From contig OZ253541.1 in the NCBI GenBank assembly GCA_965262365.1, positions 868,001 to 932,000 on the forward strand: 64,000 nt of DNA. Direction: 5' to 3'. Origin of the DNA: UBA6522 sp965262365 (lineage in GTDB: Bacteria > Pseudomonadota > Gammaproteobacteria > Steroidobacterales > Rariloculaceae). Position numbers and translations under genes: made by a program. Below the pieces are notes generated by a model, which saw only the letters and a list, made by a program, of their open reading frames with translations, ran no database searches and was not told the origin of the DNA. Below, one piece after another: positions 44,745-53,179 of this stretch (its first letter is position 1; every line of letters begins with the position of its first letter).

Positions 44745-46409
44745 ATGACTACCTCCCGAGCGCGGACCATCAAGTCGCCTGTCGGCAACACGTTGCAGGC
44801 CAAGAGCTGGCTTACGGAAGCGCCTTTGCGCCTGCTCATGAATAACCTCGACCCGATGGTGGGCGAGTGTCCGGAAGAGCTGGTCGTGTACGGCGGGATC
44901 GGAAAAGCGGCTCGAAACTGGGCGTGCTTCGATGCGATTGTCGAGAAGCTCAAAGCGCTCGAGGAAAACGAGACCTTGCTGGTGCAGTCCGGCAAGCCTG
45001 TCGGTGTGGTTGAAACTCACAAGGACGCGCCCAGAGTCCTGATCGCGAATTCGAACCTGGTACCGGCGTGGGCAAACTGGGAGCATTTTCGCGAGCTCGA
45101 CCGAAAGGGTCTGATGATGTTCGGCCAGATGACGGCCGGATCATGGATCTACATCGGCAGCCAGGGGATCGTGCAGGGCACCTACGAAACGTTCGTGGAA
45201 ATGGGCCGCCGGCATTACGCAGGCGATCTGTGCGGAAAGTGGATATTGACAGCCGGGCTTGGCGGCATGGGGGGGGCGCAGCCGCTTGCGGCGACGATGG
45301 CCGGCGCCTCGATGCTGGCCATCGAATGCCAGTCGGACCGCATCGATAAACGCCTGGAGACGGGTTACCTCGACCGAAGGGCCGAAACGCTCGATGACGC
45401 GATGGCCATGATTGAAGACGCAGTCGAGAGACGAAAGGCGGTGTCGGTTGGCCTGTTGGGTAATGCAGCGGAGTTGCTTCCGGAGATGCTTGAACGCGGC
45501 ATTCGACCGGACGCGGTGACGGATCAGACATCAGCACACGATCCGGCGAATGGTTACCTGCCGGTCGGCTGGAGCGTTGAGCAGTGGCTCGAGAAACGCC
45601 AGTCCGACCCGGATGCCGTGGTCGCCGCAGCAACGGAATCCATCGCGGTGCACGTGCGTGCAATGCTCGAGTTCCACAACGCCGGTATTCCGACGTTCGA
45701 CTACGGAAACAACATTCGGCAGATTGCCCGGGATCAGGGCGTCAGCAATGCCTTCGATTTTCCGGGTTTCGTTCCTGCCTATGTGCGGCCGCTATTTTGC
45801 CGCGGCGTCGGACCCTTTCGTTGGGTAGCGCTGTCCGGCGATCCGGAAGACATCTACAGGACCGATCTCAAGGTAAAGGAACTCATTCCGGATGATGAGC
45901 ATTTGCACGCGTGGCTGGACGCCGCTCGGGAGCACATTCAATTTCAAGGGCTGCCGGCGCGCATCTGTTGGGTCGGGCTGGGTCAGCGGGACAAGCTGGG
46001 CCTGGCTTTCAACGAAATGGTCAGAAACGGTGAACTGAGCGCGCCTGTCGCGATCGGCAGAGACCATCTTGATAGCGGCTCCGTTGCAAGCCCGAACCGC
46101 GAAACGGAGGCCATGCTCGATGGCTCGGATGCGGTATCCGACTGGCCACTGTTGAACGCGCTGGTGAATACAGCCAGCGGCGCGACCTGGGTTTCCATTC
46201 ATCACGGCGGGGGCGTTGGGATGGGCTACTCGCAACATGCCGGACTTGTCATCGTCTGCGATGGCACGAAAGACGCTGATCGTCGCATTGCTCGCGTGTT
46301 GTGGAACGATCCTGCAAGCGGTGTCATGCGACACGCGGATGCCGGTTACGAAGCCGCCATCGATTGCGCCAGGGACAATGATCTTGACGTGCCGATGATC
46401 AAGTTCTGA
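44745..46409 (+). CDS. hutU: urocanate hydratase
   Basis: 554 residues, NAD+-dependent. It adds water to urocanate to form imidazolonepropionate. The typical opening AKSWLTEAPLRLLMNNLDP, VQSGKPVGVVETHKDAPRV, ANSNLVPAWANWEHF, the NAD site GLGGMGGAQPLAATMAGA and DQTSAHDPANGYLPVGW are all present. It starts 41 bases after hutF. Confidence 0.98.
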   Translation: MTTSRARTIKSPVGNTLQAKSWLTEAPLRLLMNNLDPMVGECPEELVVYGGIGKAARNWACFDAIVEKLKALEENETLLVQSGKPVGVVETHKDAPRVLIANSNLVPAWANWEHFRELDRKGLMMFGQMTAGSWIYIGSQGIVQGTYETFVEMGRRHYAGDLCGKWILTAGLGGMGGAQPLAATMAGASMLAIECQSDRIDKRLETGYLDRRAETLDDAMAMIEDAVERRKAVSVGLLGNAAELLPEMLERGIRPDAVTDQTSAHDPANGYLPVGWSVEQWLEKRQSDPDAVVAAATESIAVHVRAMLEFHNAGIPTFDYGNNIRQIARDQGVSNAFDFPGFVPAYVRPLFCRGVGPFRWVALSGDPEDIYRTDLKVKELIPDDEHLHAWLDAAREHIQFQGLPARICWVGLGQRDKLGLAFNEMVRNGELSAPVAIGRDHLDSGSVASPNRETEAMLDGSDAVSDWPLLNALVNTASGATWVSIHHGGGVGMGYSQHAGLVIVCDGTKDADRRIARVLWNDPASGVMRHADAGYEAAIDCARDNDLDVPMIKF

Positions 46410-46429
46410 TCGAGGTGACGAGCAAACGC

Positions 46430-47959
46430 ATGAATCTTGAAATTGACGAGCAAACTCTTTCGCTGGCTGAACTTCGGCGGGCCTGGGAAGCACCGCTGCA
46501 GGTTCGACTCGGTAATGTCGCTCGCAACGATGTCGCCAAGTCAAAGGCGTATGTAGATCAATTCCTGAAGCGCGGCGACACGGCCTATGGAGTCAACACC
46601 GGTTTCGGGCGGCTCGCCACCATCGGTATCGATGAATCAGAGCTGAAGCCTTTGCAAAAAAACCTGATTCGCTCACACGCGGCCGGTGTTGGAGAACCGC
46701 TTTCAGATGCCGTGGTGCGACTTGCCATGGTCATGAAAGTGGTCGCGCTCGCCAGGGGGTATTCGGGCGTTCGGCCACAATTGGTTGACGCTCTGTGTGG
46801 CCTTGTCAGCCACGGTATCTGCCCGATCGTGCCGTCCAAGGGCTCTGTCGGTGCATCCGGCGACCTCGCCCCCCTTGCTCATATCGCCAGTGCCCTGATT
46901 GGCGAGGGCGACGCGTCCTGCAATGGTGAGATCGTTTCGGCATCCGACGCTCTGGGTCGAGCGCAGCTTCAACCGTTGGAGCTTGCTCCGAAAGAGGGAC
47001 TGGCGCTCTTGAACGGCACCCAGGTTTCTACGGCGTTGGCGTTGGCTGCCCTGTTTCGGGCAGAACGTATTCTGTCTGCTTCGGTGATCGCAGGCGCGAT
47101 GTCGGTGGATGCCGTCAAGGGCAGTGACACGCCGTTCGATGAACGCGTTCACCGCGCCCGGGGACATCGCGGTCAGTTGGAAGTCGGCTCACTGCTGCGG
47201 AAACTGATGAAGGGCAGCGAAATCCGCGCCTCGCACCTGGCCTGTAGCCGCGTCCAGGATCCTTACTCAATTCGCTGTCAACCCCAGGTCATTGGTGCTT
47301 GTCTGGGCGTCCTGCGGCATGCAGCTGAAGTTCTTCAGATCGAAGCCAACGGAGTGACCGACAACCCGCTTGTGTTCGCCGACACCGACGCGATTCTGTC
47401 GGGCGGAAACTTTCACGCTGAACCGGTGGCACTCGTTGCCGACTACATCGCGCTGTCCGTTGCTGAAATCGGATCGTTGTCCGAACGGCGCATTGCGTTA
47501 CTTATCGATTCGAATCTGAGCGAGCTCCCGGCGTTTCTGGTCGATGACAGTGGACTAAGCTCCGGTTTCATGATTGCGCAAGTGACGGCAGCGGCCCTCG
47601 CGTCGGAGAATAAATCGCTCGCGCACCCGGCGAGCGTCGACAGCATTCCGACTTCCGCGAATCAGGAAGATCATGTCAGCATGGCGACATTCGCGGCACG
47701 TCGGCTACACGACATGCTCGACAACGTTGCGTACATCGTATCGATCGAACTCCTGGCTGCGGCACAGGGCATTGAATTTCACCGCCCGTTGAAATCGTCC
47801 AAACCGATCGAGCACGCCTTGAAGCGGATCCGGGCAATTTCGGCACGCTATTCCCGCGACAGATCCTTGTCCGCCGAGATAGAGACGCTGGCGGAGAAGG
47901 TTAATGAGGGTATGTTTTGTGACGAAGCCAGGTCGATTCTGCCCAGCATGAACTCGTGA
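46430..47959 (+). CDS. hutH: histidine ammonia-lyase
   Basis: 509 residues. It removes ammonia from L-histidine to give urocanate, the first pathway step. The self-formed MIO cofactor comes from A142-S143-G144 in GSVGASGDLAPLAH. YGVNTGFGRLA with the catalytic tyrosine and SIPTSANQEDHVSM near the C-terminus are typical. The start may be GTG at 46415 or ATG at 46430; the ATG fits the family better. The stop overlaps the hutG start. Confidence 0.98.
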   Translation: MNLEIDEQTLSLAELRRAWEAPLQVRLGNVARNDVAKSKAYVDQFLKRGDTAYGVNTGFGRLATIGIDESELKPLQKNLIRSHAAGVGEPLSDAVVRLAMVMKVVALARGYSGVRPQLVDALCGLVSHGICPIVPSKGSVGASGDLAPLAHIASALIGEGDASCNGEIVSASDALGRAQLQPLELAPKEGLALLNGTQVSTALALAALFRAERILSASVIAGAMSVDAVKGSDTPFDERVHRARGHRGQLEVGSLLRKLMKGSEIRASHLACSRVQDPYSIRCQPQVIGACLGVLRHAAEVLQIEANGVTDNPLVFADTDAILSGGNFHAEPVALVADYIALSVAEIGSLSERRIALLIDSNLSELPAFLVDDSGLSSGFMIAQVTAAALASENKSLAHPASVDSIPTSANQEDHVSMATFAARRLHDMLDNVAYIVSIELLAAAQGIEFHRPLKSSKPIEHALKRIRAISARYSRDRSLSAEIETLAEKVNEGMFCDEARSILPSMNS

Positions 47960-48738
47960 CGGATACGTTCTTCTTCGAGCAAGCGGACTCACCGCTCCTG
48001 ATAAGTATTCCGCATGACGGTCGTGAGCTGGCTCCGGGTATGGCAGAGCGAATGTCGGATGTGGGCCGGTCGCTGCCGGATACGGACTGGCTCGTGCGAA
48101 GACTCTACGAATTCGCCGGCAAGCTTGACGCGAGCGTTCTGGCGGCGCGTTTCTCTCGATACGTGGTCGATCTGAACCGTCCGGCGTCGGACGACGCTCT
48201 TTACGATGGACAGTTATCGACCGGACTGTGCCCGTCAGCAACCTTCGCCGGTGCGAACATCTACGCCCATGGCAATTCGTGCGGGAGCCTCGAACAGCAA
48301 CAGAGAATTCGAACATACTGGCAGCCTTACCACGATATGCTTGATGCTGTGCTGACGAGGGCCCGCCGGCGATTCGGCTATGCGTTGCTCTGGGACGCAC
48401 ATTCCATTCGCTCAGAGGTCCCTGCGCTGTTCGGCGGAGTGCTGCCGGACCTGAGTATCGGAACCAACGATGGCGCCAGCTGCGATCCCCGCTTGCAGCG
48501 CGGTGTTCACCAGGCGGCAAGAGAGTCTGACTATTCGGTGGTGCTCAATGGCCGGTTCAAAGGCGGGTATATCACGCGTCGTTACGGCAACCCCGACGAA
48601 AACGTTCACGCCGTTCAGCTTGAACTGGCACAGCACTCATACATGGATGAGCAGACGTTACGATACGACGAGGATGCGGCCGCCCGGTTGAGAGTTGTAC
48701 TTCGGGCAATGTTGGGAGAGTTCGTGTCCAACGCGTGA
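47956..48738 (+). CDS. hutG: N-formylglutamate deformylase
   Basis: 260 residues. It hydrolyses N-formyl-L-glutamate to glutamate and formate, the last step of the HutF/HutG route. Visible are PLLISIPHDGRELAPGM with the metal histidine, TDWLVRRLYEFA, FSRYVVDLNRPASDDALY and WDAHSIRSEVPALFGG. The GTG start overlaps the hutH stop by four bases. The presence of both HutF and this HutG shows the pseudomonad-type five-step pathway rather than the one-step HutG of enterics. Confidence 0.95.
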   Translation: MTDTFFFEQADSPLLISIPHDGRELAPGMAERMSDVGRSLPDTDWLVRRLYEFAGKLDASVLAARFSRYVVDLNRPASDDALYDGQLSTGLCPSATFAGANIYAHGNSCGSLEQQQRIRTYWQPYHDMLDAVLTRARRRFGYALLWDAHSIRSEVPALFGGVLPDLSIGTNDGASCDPRLQRGVHQAARESDYSVVLNGRFKGGYITRRYGNPDENVHAVQLELAQHSYMDEQTLRYDEDAAARLRVVLRAMLGEFVSNA

Positions 48739-48788
48739 CGAGCGTGAGCCTCATCCGCCATCGCGAGCGAATTGCCCCGTAACCGGCG

Positions 48789-49838
48789 TTATGGAGCGTT
48801 GCCGGACTCCTGGTCGATCATTTTCTCAAGCTTGCGGCGAAAATGCAGCGCTGCCGCATCCAGCCCCAGGTTGATATGTCGGGCAGTCGCATTGGCCATC
48901 CCGATGTGTACGGCCTCCAGTACATCACGATCCTCAAGGAACGCCGACTTGATGGAGGATGCGATCATCGTAGTCACTTCCTCGTTGTCCGGATCGGTAT
49001 TTCGATGTTGAAGCCAATGATAGCGAGTGCGATCGGCATCGATCGGTGTCATGAAATGGTAGGAAATCATGACGTAGGTCTGTTCATCAATTTGAAAGTC
49101 CGGGCCACCCTTCCCCGCGGGAACAAAAATTGATTTGTTGATGGCGGTACAAGGGAATTGCGCCTCGTAATGCTGCAAGCGGTCGCAATTTCCCTTGAAT
49201 CGGACCAGGGGTACGTAGAAGGACGGTGGTTTCTGATCGCGTATCCATCGATGAACGATCAATCCATTGTCCATTTCGGTAATTTCCACTGGCGTGTCTT
49301 CGGTACTGGGGGCCGCAAACGACGTGCGGTGTACCCAGGCGACATGTGATGGGTCCAGCAGATTGTCCGTGAGGTATTGATAGTTGCATGCGCACGTCAA
49401 GGCATCGCCCGTGGTGATTTTCCAACCCGTGTTATCGAAGTTCCTGATGTCGATGATCAAGCTGTCATCTGACAGCTCAGCCTCACCCATCCAAATCCAG
49501 GTCAAACCCCACCGATCGACTACCGGATAACTTCGGACTCTTGCCGAGGGCGGGATCCGGTCTTGCGTCGGCGCCGCGATGCACTGACCGGAACGATCGA
49601 ATTGCAGTCCGTGATAGCCGCATTCCACATTACCGTTCAACAGCCGACCCTTGGACAACGGCATTCGTCGGTGGGGACAAGAGTCTTCCAGGGCAACGGG
49701 TTCGCCGCTCTCGGTGCGGTACAGGACGATGTTTTCGCCAAGTATGCGACGCGACGTCAGCTTCGCCTCAATCTCCGAGGAGAGTGCGGCCACATACCAG
49801 CTGTTTCTAAGGAACATTTCCTCTCCGATCGATGCCAC
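48789..49838 (-). CDS. Rieske-type oxygenase, VanA-like
   Basis: 349 residues. The Rieske [2Fe-2S] motif is C54-x-H56 (SCPHRRMP) and C73-x2-H76 (ECGYHGLQF). The mononuclear iron site is in DNLLDPSHVAWVHRTSF. Overall layout matches single-component α-subunits such as vanillate O-demethylase, which oxidise or demethylate small aromatic compounds. No reductase gene lies beside it. It is the last gene of a three-gene minus-strand unit, 14 bases after the CMD-like gene. Substrate unknown; O- or N-demethylation is possible. Confidence 0.9.
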   Translation of the reverse strand: MASIGEEMFLRNSWYVAALSSEIEAKLTSRRILGENIVLYRTESGEPVALEDSCPHRRMPLSKGRLLNGNVECGYHGLQFDRSGQCIAAPTQDRIPPSARVRSYPVVDRWGLTWIWMGEAELSDDSLIIDIRNFDNTGWKITTGDALTCACNYQYLTDNLLDPSHVAWVHRTSFAAPSTEDTPVEITEMDNGLIVHRWIRDQKPPSFYVPLVRFKGNCDRLQHYEAQFPCTAINKSIFVPAGKGGPDFQIDEQTYVMISYHFMTPIDADRTRYHWLQHRNTDPDNEEVTTMIASSIKSAFLEDRDVLEAVHIGMANATARHINLGLDAAALHFRRKLEKMIDQESGNAP

Positions 49839-49852
49839 CGAAATCTCACCAG

Positions 49853-50425
49853 CTAATCGTAATAGCCAATTGAATCACCATCTGTGGTAACGCCCAACCC
49901 ATTCAATAACCGATTCGAATAATTGAAATAGGCTGCGACCTGATTGACCTCAAGTATGTCGCCATCCGTACATTCGTTCTGACGAAGCGTTTCGATGTCC
50001 GAGGCCTCCATCGTTGCAACATCGGTCGTCAACTTCGCAGCGTAACGCAGTAGCGCCAACTCCTTGTCCCGGAATTGCGTCTCCGGCGTCCCGGCATGAA
50101 GGCATTGCAAGATGTCATCACATCGGCGTTCATCGTCAAGCAATCGCCGAACGTTCATGAAGTGGTGGGCCAGGCTGTATTCGCAGTTGTTCTTGATACT
50201 GACATACGACGCAACGACTTCGAGAAACCACAATGGCAACTGGTTGTCCGGGTGATGCAGGACACTCCGGTAGAGCGCCACGTGACCGTGCATCGTTTGC
50301 GGCCGCAAGGAATGCACCTTCATGACATTGTCGACCGTGCCATGCGGCGTCATTGCCTCGTCGTATAGCTCCCGCAGAACGCCAGTCGCTTCATCCTCCG
50401 GAATCATCCTGATCCACGCTGTCAT
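49853..50425 (-). CDS. carboxymuconolactone decarboxylase/AhpD-like protein lacking second Cys
   Basis: 190 residues, all-helical AhpD-like fold. The active site region KNNCEYSLAHHFM has C81 and H88, but the usual second cysteine of C-x2-C is S84. The classical peroxidase relay is therefore incomplete. E69 in the FLEVVASYVS helix is conserved-looking. It lies between the HD-domain and the Rieske genes with only 3 and 14 bases of spacing. The ATG at 50425 with AGGAG upstream is the start. The reaction is unknown. Confidence 0.8.
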   Translation of the reverse strand: MTAWIRMIPEDEATGVLRELYDEAMTPHGTVDNVMKVHSLRPQTMHGHVALYRSVLHHPDNQLPLWFLEVVASYVSIKNNCEYSLAHHFMNVRRLLDDERRCDDILQCLHAGTPETQFRDKELALLRYAAKLTTDVATMEASDIETLRQNECTDGDILEVNQVAAYFNYSNRLLNGLGVTTDGDSIGYYD

Positions 50426-50428
50426 CAA

Positions 50429-51082
50429 CTACTCCTGGTGAAGCGACGGTGCACTGGAAAACACGCTCCGTACCATGGGCTCGAAAAACTCGATGGGCAA
50501 ATTCTCGATACCCGGATCGATTGCCACGATGTCGTATCGTTCAACAAATTCTGCGGTCCAATCGAAAAACGGGTGACCTCGCCATTGCTCGCGGGCATTG
50601 ATGAAGTCAGGATCCTCAGGTTTGTAGAAGCCATGCAGATGTATTCGCTGAAAGATTTCGTGTTGTTCGATCATCCAGATATTTTTTTCGGATACAAACG
50701 GCCGCAACAGGTCGGCAGCGAAGCTTGGGTGGTTCTCGGGACAGACGATAAATCCGATATCGTGGAACAGGCCCGCAACGATCGTATCTTCATCGTGTCC
50801 ATCGCGGTACAGGAGTGTCGCCGTCTGCAGGCAGTGCTCGTAGTTGTTGATCAGGTAGCCGAAAGTGGGCGCATCCCGGGATGCTGTAAGCAGTTCCAGC
50901 GCCTGTTTGGCACGCTCCTGTGCGAGGTAATCCTCGCGCTGTCTGTTCATTAGCGCCCAGTCCTCGGCGCTATAGTCGTCCATGTTGCATGGTTCGATGT
51001 AACGCCACTCCGGGCGCAGCAGATCATCGCGCTCCCCGGCCTTTCGCCGCACGCCAGGGCTCGTCTTCTCGTCATTTGCCAT
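50429..51082 (-). CDS. HD-domain protein, PhnZ/TmpB-like putative diiron oxygenase
   Basis: 217 residues. E82-H83 in YEHCLQTATLL, H107-D108-I109-G110 in AGLFHDIGF, and later histidines H118 and H141 match the metal site of HD-type mixed-valence diiron oxygenases (PhnZ, TmpB, related to inositol oxygenase). The substrate-lid residues seen in PhnZ (Tyr and Glu just ahead of the EH pair, from memory) are not kept, so another substrate is likely. It heads the operon with the CMD-like and Rieske genes. An ordinary HD phosphohydrolase is the alternative. Confidence 0.72.
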   Translation of the reverse strand: MANDEKTSPGVRRKAGERDDLLRPEWRYIEPCNMDDYSAEDWALMNRQREDYLAQERAKQALELLTASRDAPTFGYLINNYEHCLQTATLLYRDGHDEDTIVAGLFHDIGFIVCPENHPSFAADLLRPFVSEKNIWMIEQHEIFQRIHLHGFYKPEDPDFINAREQWRGHPFFDWTAEFVERYDIVAIDPGIENLPIEFFEPMVRSVFSSAPSLHQE

Positions 51083-51421
51083 TGTTTACGACCTGCCGAA
51101 ATATTCCAAAGCCCATTTACGCGAGGATAATGGACAGGAGTGGATTGGTGTAGTTAAAGAACGCTCACGGCGCGTACGCCAGCGGCGAAAGGCCGAGAAC
51201 CTCAAGCAAAAGGCCCGGGATGTCGTCCATGGGATCAATGGTGTAGTCAGTGTCGCGCCTTCTTCGAGGCAGCGGGACATCAAGTGTTTCTCTAGTTTCT
51301 GCTCCTCGTAGGACGCCTTGAACAACTGCCCGCCGAAGATAATCGACAGATAGGCTTCGCCCATGCTCATGTTGGCCACCAGGCCGGAACCGATGGTGGC
51401 CGACGATCACGATGGCGACGA
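51072..51421 (-). pseudogene. C-terminal remnant of an NhaC-type Na+/H+ antiporter
   Basis: On the minus strand the reading TIGSGLVANMSMGEAYLSII, then QKLEKHLMSRCLEEGATLTT and PLIPWTTS is the NhaC C-terminal region. Frames then change: LEVLGLSPLAYAP follows in a second frame, and after two in-frame stops the pieces AFFNYTNPLLSIILA and MGFGIFRQVVNNGK complete the C-terminus. There is no N-terminal part. The remnant ends inside the start of the HD-domain gene. Bases 51422-51561 beyond it hold a poly-G/purine tract but no gene. Confidence 0.72.
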
Positions 51422-51561
51422 CGCCACCGAAGCTGAGTAGAGAATGCAGTAGACGAGGCTCTTGTGGGCCCTTTTTTTATTTGATTCTGAGGGGGGAGGG
51501 GGCGGCTGCATGCTAGCGTGCAAGCAGCAATTGGCGTAGGCCTGCACACGAAGGCATACTC

Positions 51562-53118
51562 TTAGATCCACTTCACCGTTGCGATTTTTCGCTCGACCCG
51601 TTCCTGAGCTTCACGTAATCGCACCTTTAGCGATGCCCAGTCAACGCCGAGCATTTCTCCGTGGCGCTTGCGTGCTTGTCCTGCAATCCAGACGCTGTCG
51701 ATGTCCGATGTATTTGCGAACGTCACAACGCGGTCCGCCAGACTGCCCATCATCCCGAAGCCAATTCGATCGGTATTCAAAAGGACCAGATCGGCACGTT
51801 TTCCGACCGTGATCGATCCTGTCTCTTCGCCAAGGCGAATAGCCTTCGCACCCAGAGCGGTGGCGAAATCCAACGTATCCTGCGATCGATAATCCTGCAC
51901 GATCTGCCGGCTTTCTTCCTCGAGATAATGGCTCCACAGTGCCGATCTCACGTGTTCGAAATAGTCGCCTGTGAGCGCCATCGGCACATCGGCGCCGATT
52001 CCAACCGGAACACCGGCTGCCCGCGCGCGACCGTGAACGGGAGGGCCGCGATGTGGGAGCATCATGAATGAAAATTCGCTCATGGTGGTCGCGGCAATCA
52101 TGCCGCCTGTATCCCGCAACACTTCCAGTTCTTCCGGTGTCAATCGATTGGCGTGCGCGACATGGTAATCGGGGCCAAGCAAACCGGCCTCGTGAAGATC
52201 CGCAATTCCCGAATCCCTGTGCCCCATGAATCCCGCTGGATGCGGCGTTGCGGGTTTGTGCATGTGTGCGACGATCAATTCAACGCCGCTGGACCGAGCG
52301 CGCGCCAGGTAATTGCTGATGTCATCCATCGAGTAGCCGGGCCACATGGGGGGTCCGAGCGCGAGCTGTAGCAGCGCAGAACGATCATCGAACACGTCCT
52401 GTTGAAGTCTGTCTGCGGTATTCCACTCCTGTTCTGTAGGTCGGGCGGCAAAAAGCGCCTGGAGCGCCTCCGATCTCGAGACGGTGTCGCCAACTTCAAA
52501 CGGGTATGAAATGCCCAGTTGATAGCCGAACCAACCGGCGATTCCGGAGTCTTTCAGCCCCTGGGCTGCCGCCACGGTATTCGCTTCAGTGTCTTGTCCG
52601 TGCGCATAGTCCAGTATTGAGGTGACGCCGGAGTCAATGGCCTGTAGTCCACCTGCCAGTTCGGCGATGTAGTGATCCTCCGGTTCCATGGCGACGGCCG
52701 CGGCCATCTTCCAGAATATGTAGTCACCGGAGAATTCACCGGGGCTCGACTCGACCATGCGACCCAGACCGATGGACTGCCAGACGTGTCGATGCCCGTC
52801 GATCATGCCGGGCATCAGGATCATGCCCTGCGCATCGATGACCTCGGCGCCGTCGGCAGGGAGCTCCGTCCCGATAGCCTCGATCCTGCCGTTGTCCGTC
52901 AAGACATCGGTGGCCAGTTGTTCACCCAGCGTCGGGTCCATCGTCAGGACGTCGGCGCCTCTAATCAGGGTCCTCGACGGGTCTCCAGCAACGATGGGAG
53001 CAGCATCCGGAGCGGCATTCTGAGTGGCTCCCCTCCCGGCGTAACCCGCCAGGGCCGTGGACGTAGTGGCTGCCGCAGCCAGCCGCAAAAAATCATTCCG
53101 CGTGATGTTTTCGGTCAT
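51562..53118 (-). CDS. exported amidohydrolase, copy 2
   Basis: 518 residues, collinear with and closely similar to the copy at 40.4-41.9 kb at both protein and DNA level. The Tat-like signal (RNDFLRLAAAATTSTALAG), HxH in GMIDGHRHVWQSIG, HMHKPA, DYHVAHANRLTPEE and GADVPMALTGDYF are kept. Differences cluster in the middle (residues ~215-300), which may shift substrate range. It follows the TonB receptor by 61 bases on the same strand, so it would be co-transcribed from the HutC-type site B. Confidence 0.88.
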   Translation of the reverse strand: MTENITRNDFLRLAAAATTSTALAGYAGRGATQNAAPDAAPIVAGDPSRTLIRGADVLTMDPTLGEQLATDVLTDNGRIEAIGTELPADGAEVIDAQGMILMPGMIDGHRHVWQSIGLGRMVESSPGEFSGDYIFWKMAAAVAMEPEDHYIAELAGGLQAIDSGVTSILDYAHGQDTEANTVAAAQGLKDSGIAGWFGYQLGISYPFEVGDTVSRSEALQALFAARPTEQEWNTADRLQQDVFDDRSALLQLALGPPMWPGYSMDDISNYLARARSSGVELIVAHMHKPATPHPAGFMGHRDSGIADLHEAGLLGPDYHVAHANRLTPEELEVLRDTGGMIAATTMSEFSFMMLPHRGPPVHGRARAAGVPVGIGADVPMALTGDYFEHVRSALWSHYLEEESRQIVQDYRSQDTLDFATALGAKAIRLGEETGSITVGKRADLVLLNTDRIGFGMMGSLADRVVTFANTSDIDSVWIAGQARKRHGEMLGVDWASLKVRLREAQERVERKIATVKWI

Positions 53119-53179
53119 GACCCCTTTCTAACCGTCGGTACAAATTCATGAAACCGGTTATTCGATCTGTCGTTGAGTG

